From Clavelina lepadiformis (taxonomy: Eukaryota > Chordata > Ascidiacea > Aplousobranchia > Clavelinidae): 64,000 nt of DNA. The stretch's first letter is position 1. Each line of letters begins with the position of its first letter. The notes beneath the pieces were generated by a model, which was not told the DNA's origin, did not search any database, and saw only the letters and a program-made list of their open reading frames with translations. Shown in pieces: positions 58,201-64,000 of this stretch. The position numbers were made by a program, and so were the translations under genes. The stretch lies in contig NC_135242.1 of the NCBI RefSeq assembly GCF_947623445.1, positions 4,030,001 to 4,094,000 of the forward strand, given 5' to 3'.

Positions 58201-58743
58201 AATTGAAATTTGACGACAGTTTGGATGTTTGAGATTCCTGGCGCGTTCTAACTGCTTAGTCGAGATTTTTGGGATTACCCGGATATATAGTGCTAGGGAA
58301 GTAACTTTCGATGGTAATAATGGAAAATGGTTAACAGCGCAGAAATGTCCATCGCTCCATCTTTGATGGTAGCGACTTTAGAAGGTGCCTATTATGCGTT
58401 TTTCCCCGTTTTGGGTAAAGTTTCCTTTAAATGTCAACTCATTGGGTATAAATAAACTCTCCGTTGTTCTTAAAAGTTAAGCTGCATGGAAAAAAGAGTT
58501 TTGAAAAAACCCTTTGCTGTAAGTCTTATTGACACTAAGGGTTCTTGCTTTGTTGTGTGAATTCGTACGTCATCTTAACTCATATATTTTTAGTTGGATA
58601 TTACTGCTTTCGTGCCAATTATTCTATACTTCGGTTACACTTTCATCATCGTTTTCACATTCTGGATTCTGACCGGGACAATAGGATTTTTCGCTTCCTA
58701 CGCCTTCATTCGCAAGATCTATGCACAGGTGAAGATTGACTGA
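52202..58743 (+). CDS. TM9SF4: Transmembrane 9 superfamily member 4 (TM9SF4, nonaspanin)
   Basis: Nine-pass endomembrane protein linked in other animals to phagocytosis, adhesion and V-ATPase assembly. Fourteen exons: 52202-52327, 52467-52566, 53542-53695, 53927-54061, 54435-54624, 54912-55023, 55151-55290, 55505-55653, 55861-56020, 56273-56448, 56721-56784, 57629-57748, 58006-58095 and 58594-58743, about 621 aa (human 642). It starts with a signal peptide ending near [15 protein letters not shown]. The lumenal domain carries [12 protein letters not shown] and [11 protein letters not shown]. Then come [18 protein letters not shown], the first membrane helix, [15 protein letters not shown], and eight further hydrophobic segments with [20 protein letters not shown] between them. 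The protein ends KIYAQVKID, the KxD tail used for COPI/Golgi retention in this family. All junctions keep frame. Confidence 0.95.
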
Positions 58744-61446
58744 AGGGACCCCACTTAAAAGGCAACCGTTTTCAAGCTACAACTGACAACAGTTATTACG
58801 TGTACAATAGATTCAGTTGAATTATCCAAGCTTATTCGCCCTCCAACTGAACATTTCGCAATTAGATTTGGTTGTAACAATATATCGTTGAATACGTGAG
58901 TTTAGGGGTAGGGATAGGGGTCGATAAAAAGGGGTTATTTCTACTTGCTCATTTTATTTGGGGGCATTACGAAAATCTTATCCATACTTTGGTTGTGGCG
59001 ACCATATACGCACTTGCGATGTGTTTGTTACTTTTCTTTTGATGAATTGACTGCATTAACAGTGCACAGGTGTCTCGGTTCGTCTAGACTAGATATTGCT
59101 TGAAGCCGTTACTACCGTTTTTTTTTATAGTCATACGAAATTTGTTTGAGTAGTTTATGAAGTATTTCCTGAGCTTTGGATTATTCTGTATTTTGTGGTA
59201 GTCATGAAGTCAGCTAGATATTAGAAAAATGCAAATTTTTTTTTTCGATAATTCCCTTTTTGAGTGAACATTGCCGCAATTTTTGTGGATTTAATAAGAA
59301 ATGAAGCATGCCATACCACAGAGCTAACAAACTTGTAGCTGCTTCTACTGTGACATTGGTTTCGGATTTAAGGCTATATTTGCTGCAGTTCCATATCACG
59401 CCGAATTTTAGGAACCGATCTTGTCGAAGAAAACCTTGTGTTTTGCTTCGAGTGTTTATGCTGTTTGGTGACGCATATACATGTATTATATTCGTTGTTA
59501 TTTATTACAAGTCAAAAGCATACTGAATGTGTCACAACTATTAAAATCAATGCGAATTTTTTGGAAATTTTGTGCTTTTGAACGCTTGCTATGCTTAAAG
59601 TTTCTGTAGCCATTGTTGTGTGATTTTTTACCGTCCACTATATACGAATTGGATTAAAATGGTACTAACCAAAATTTCCTTTCACCATAAAGCGAAATTT
59701 CACTGAAAACGTAAAAGAATAATTTGTTTCAGTTAACTTAATAATCTTTGATGTCGTTGTAGATCTTACGCCAATGCTCATATTTTACTTCTGTCGCATT
59801 GGATTTATTTTACGTATTATTTAGGAAATCTATTATTATCAGCGATTTTACGCTGCGTGGATTTTTTTGCTTATAACGTGTTTTATTAATTTCCATCTAT
59901 GTTTCGTTGGTGGATACTCAACTATATATGTTTCTGATACATAGTTGAGTGTAGAAAAATAGAGCTCAAAGTGTATTGCATCCGGTCTAATTTGTTCTTA
60001 CCAACTCCGCCGGCTGGGGATAATTGGTGTGTTACTAGGTTGCGTGAATCGCAAGATCGTGTGAATAAGGTGGGTGAGGAATAATATCGAACCCACAACC
60101 ATGAATCGTTGTCATGGCAATCGTCGAGGTGTGAACAGGAACATCGTGATGGTGGAATAGGACACCCTTGGTGAGCATTCCTCGCCTTTTGTGACGGATA
60201 TTTTCTCTCAGACACTTTAGATTTTAGAAGATGCTCTCTGCTAGTTGACGACATGACAATCGGCGATCTTCTGTGCTAATTGAGCGTATTGTTGGGGTCG
60301 AGGGCTGTTGTTAATTATTGCTTGATCGATTTTTCGCTAATCTGACTCCATTGATAGCGCGTTCATTAACCCTTGATAGCCTAGTTAAGCATTACAGTAT
60401 CAGAACCAAACTGTTAATGCCTTGAATAATATTTATTATTGGTTCTCAACGGAACGGTTACTGTTTTCAGAGCACAGAATAAAGCTGTTTTCGGTAGACT
60501 GTAAATAACAGACTGTCCATATCTGAACTGACGCGTTAAGCGCTGTAGTGAGAATGGCTTAATTGGGAAGTAATCAACACCGGATCGCATAAACTAGACA
60601 CAGCCAAATTATAGTACAGCGCTTATCGTTAAACACACGAAATAAAGCACTAATAACATTATGATATCATCAGATCTGCACGAAACTTGCGTAAGAATAA
60701 GGGATAATTACGGCAATTGACACACTTCCATTACCATGTTGCGAACAAGGTCGATGTTTTCTTTAGTGGTGACAGTTCCTGGCCTTTGCTCATCTTCAAC
60801 TCTTAGCCTACCTCGCTTAAATTCAGCCATCCAGTGGGTGTTCTTTTGCGGCTGGTGTGTCTTTTATTGTTCGGAGTCCAGCTCTCTCAATCGAGTAATT
60901 AAACCCAATAAACCGACTGATTTTCGTTGTTGTGACTACCGTTGAGAAAAGCCATTTCTGCCACGTTGAAATTTTGACAAACTAATGTATGACAAAAGAG
61001 AACTCTGCGGCCCCTCCCGACCTGAAATTAATCTGTGACATTTGTTCGAAGCGTAGCATGTCGCCCACAAAAGTTGTTATGAGTTGGGACAATAAAGCCG
61101 CATCGGACCACTGAATGTTAACAGAATTTTCCGGCAGTTTCCATGGTTGGAAAATATAATTTTGTCTGGAAACAATGGTAAAAATGTTAAGGTGTTTTTT
61201 TTAAAACAATTTAAAAGGTTATAAAATTTTTGAAACGTTCACGCACGACATAGGCTACGGCGGCCGACTGGCCTTTCAGCTCCTGTTCAAACCTCCATTC
61301 TTTTTCTCCCCGCAATAATCTTGGAGAAAAAATGTCATATGGTTTATAAAACCAAACAAGCCTGGGAATTCGTTCCGTTTCAATCTTCTGCCGCGTTGCT
61401 TAGGTGGAGACTCAATCTTGTGGACCAAGATATACTGTACTCTAAA
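58744..61446. other. 3' UTR and intergenic region
   Basis: No supported gene. The TM9SF4 3' UTR starts here; AATAAA candidates occur, e.g. near 60478. A 110-codon minus frame at 59922-60254 overlaps the B-box-like SINE fragment around 60015-60110 and is more likely repeat-derived than a gene. Confidence 0.45.
60015..60110 (-). repeat. Candidate SINE fragment (minus orientation)
   Basis: On the minus strand it carries GGTTGTGGGTTCGATATT, a near-consensus RNA polymerase III B box, followed by ACACACCAATT. It resembles 30480-30605. No A box was seen, so it may be 5'-truncated. Confidence 0.35.
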
Positions 61447-64000
61447 ATGAGGTAATGTTATTTGTTGCTACCACAAAACGAATCACTAAACCGACTATAG
61501 CTAGATACGTGGTGGTGGTGGTTTACAATCAGATTTTGTTTTTTTGCAGGGTCGTCGTTATTTCATTCTTCCTCGCAATGCTTGCGTGCCGTGTTAATGC
61601 AGAAAGTAAGTTGAACTCAACGTATTGACGAACAATATAAAGAAGAGCATATTTGAAAGATGAGTTTTTAAACTCCAACTTGGTTTAAATAAAATACACT
61701 TTCAGGATTTGTAACATAGCACACAAAAATTACACCAGTATTTTTGCAGACAGCTTACTATTGACCGTTTCAAATTTGATGGGATTCAGTGTCGAAGAAT
61801 TGTTAGCTCAGCTTCAAGAAATACTTTCTAGCCAGGACGCCGGCAATATAACTATTGGAGGTACGGAAATTCTAAACTCTTACAATATATCTTCTTGGTA
61901 AATTATTACTTGTTGCGTCATAAGCCACTGCTTGACTGAGGACAAACAGGTCCAATGTAGTCTGCTAATAATTTTTTTTTCTGACACTCAAGGTCTTGGT
62001 AAACAGCTTTATTTTGTCGATAAGTTTTTCTTTTCTTTTTACAAGATATCGACGAATGTGGAAGAATCGACGTTCCGTGCCACGAACACGCTTCCTGTAA
62101 CAACACCTTGGGTGGATTCTTCTGCACTTGCAACGATGGCTACACTGATGCTCCTGGGTCTAACTCTACCGGGGAAAGTTGCGTTGGTGAGTGGGGGATT
62201 GTTTCGGTGGTGATGCTCGTTTAAGGACAAATAAGGTTTTAAAGAAATGCTTAACAATTTTTGACGTATAATTACAGTGCGAGAGTTGAACAAGCATATA
62301 CATAGTACAAGTATATCTTTTAAACCGACTTTTTCGATAACTATACACTACGGAATATACCGTACAGTAGTAGGCTACACGGCAGTATAATGCAGCAAAC
62401 CTATCCTGGTCGGCTTAAATAGAAAATTAGACGAACTATCTTTTGCTTACACGTAACTACGCACTTATTACACTTATTTACAACGTAGTGGTGTAAACTT
62501 TAAAATTCTTTGTTTTTTTAAGATGTCGATGAGTGCGCTGTAAACAGTGACTCATGCGAAACGTCATCATCTGCTTGTTCCAATACAAATGGAAGTTACT
62601 ACTGCGCATGTCTGGTAGGTTATCAGATCACTTCATCAGTAGTAGAAGAAAACCTCATCTGCGAAGGTGACAAAACATAGACATCAGCAATATACGCATA
62701 TTCTTTATATATCGTGTTAAACCTGTTTTAAAAGTAACTGTTTCTATGAGAAGATAGATTTTATTGTGCCGTGTATGAGAGTAGGCTATATAGGCTAAGT
62801 CCAGCAAATATATAAATTTACTCACAACTTAAACTCTGTGAATGTGTTTTAGCAAATCTTTCGTTTACTGCTGCATTTTTATGATTCGTATATTTAGATA
62901 GTTAAACTCTCTCCATAAGTTAACTCAGTAATTTATCGTACAAGATGTCAACGAGTGTGACAGCGACCCGTGTGAAGCGAACAGCGAATGCGTCAATGCG
63001 CCCGGCAGTTATGAATGTGCATGTCTCGATGGCTACCGAAAAGACACCGAGACTGGTCTATGTGAAGGTTTGTACAAAAAGTTTACATTTTTTTACTGTC
63101 TGTTAAGATTACATCACTTAAGATTTATTATTACTACTTCGTTTTTTAAGATTTTTTTTGTTAGTTGTGTTGATTTTTTTAGCGCATAAAATTCGTTTGT
63201 TTTAGGCATAATACAGTGTACACCTATTGCTATACACATTTTTCCATAAACAAACGTTTGCAAGGCGATCGTTAAACCTAAAATGTATTTATAAATTGTT
63301 TAATAAAACTTTGGTATCAGAGTAAATATAGGGCTTATGCAAACATTAAACAAAATATGCCGTAAATTATATGAATTTCACGAGCAACAACTCTTACAGA
63401 CATCGACGAATGCAGTGAAGACAGCCACAAATGCAACCTTGACATATCAAATTGCGTCAACACCGAGGGAGCTTATTATTGCGCTTGTATTGAAGGTTAT
63501 AAACATACGTCAGCAATGCGTGAAGAAAATCTGGAGTGCACAGGTGCCCTGTAACAATGCAGTCGCTTACTTCACCTTGATGTTATTTTATATTGATTTA
63601 TTACTGCTTTTTCTTGTCTTTTGTAAGTGTATTTGAAATTATTATACGACTGTTGATATCTTTGGTTGATAATAACATCTTCTCACATCTGAAAGATGTC
63701 CACGAATGTGAAACTTTCCCCGCCATCTGCACCGATGTTGACCCTAATACAAGGTGCATAAACACTATCGGGAGCCACATGTGTCCCTGCTTGGATGGAT
63801 ACGTTCCTGATGAAGCCACTGGAAAATGCAGAGGTTATCTACATGTACAATCCATCAATTAACACCTTTCATGAAAGATTTTTCTGCTTGAGCGACTTCG
63901 GTTTTGTGAGAGTGAAGTTGAAAAATATATTTTTTTAATTTTTTTTGCGACTACTTCCTTTTCAGAGGTTCTTGCATGCGAAGACTTTGACGCGGTGAAA
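61447..64000 (+). CDS. Secreted or cell-surface protein with tandem calcium-binding EGF domains (5' part)
   Basis: The gene continues past the window. Exons: 61447-61451, 61550-61605, 61750-61860, 62046-62186, 62523-62666, 62945-63067, 63400-63543, 63696-63833 and 63966 onward. The split MR start leads into a signal peptide, RVVVISFFLAMLACRVNAE. A helical ~37-residue segment (SNLMGFSVEELLAQLQEILS) follows, then five EGF modules, each in one exon with phase-1 borders. Four begin with the calcium-binding D-I/V-D/N-E-C (DIDEC, DVDEC, DVNEC, DIDEC). The fifth begins DVHEC, so one ligand position is altered. Each has the usual six cysteines and a Y/F-x-C-x-C core such as GSYYCACLVGY. Fibrillin-like, EGF-TM7 adhesion receptor and other matrix proteins share this layout, so the family cannot be fixed from this part. 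Confidence 0.82.

Noticed and set aside
59922-60254. 110-codon minus ORF
   Set aside because: It overlaps a B-box-like SINE fragment and has no domain or splice partners.

Overview
This is a stretch of animal (metazoan) nuclear DNA. It is AT-rich, with spliceosomal GT-AG introns of mostly 70-900 bp, short exons, no rRNA or tRNA genes, and many short DNA-transposon derivatives and SINE-like repeats. The proteins are metazoan orthologues. The compact introns, AT-richness and gene set suggest an invertebrate deuterostome, possibly a tunicate; the phylum is inferred, not shown.

Layout. 1-4 kb: MRPL13 (minus, 5 exons), then repeats. 4.2-8.2 kb: two plus-strand genes, intronless TMEM201 (Samp1/NET5) and NTMT1 (3 exons). 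8.8-17.4 kb: DCAF8 (minus, 13 exons), with a hAT-type MITE and another inverted-repeat element in its introns. 17.5-24 kb: a transposon-rich gene desert holding a SINE, a MITE carrying a CRE palindrome, an 886-bp TA-flanked element, a 508-bp hAT relic that still codes for the end of a transposase, and a long perfect hairpin. 24.0-24.7 kb: a small gene with a Myt1/L3MBTL-like C2HC finger broken by one extra base. 25.6-29.75 kb: a 12-exon minus-strand gene for a ~665-aa protein with a RAMA-like domain. 31.9-42.0 kb: a ~32-exon EF-hand plus WD40 gene (WDR64/WDR49 family). 42.3-46.6 kb: USP14 (minus, 12 exons). 46.7-52.2 kb: a second repeat-rich desert with several MITEs that keep perfect 8-bp target-site duplications. 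52.2-58.7 kb: TM9SF4 (plus, 14 exons). 61.4-64 kb: the 5' part of a secreted multi-EGF protein that runs off the window.

The genes are unrelated housekeeping or cell-biology genes (mitochondrial translation, nuclear envelope, N-terminal methylation, ubiquitin ligase receptor, proteasomal deubiquitinase, endomembrane TM9 protein), not one pathway. Several neighbours converge with short 3' spacing (NTMT1/DCAF8 580 bp; WDR64-like/USP14 285 bp). I see no operon, CRISPR array, retrovirus-like element or bacterial-type system. Exon limits were set by hand from splice sites, frame continuity and remembered family sequences; no database search was run.
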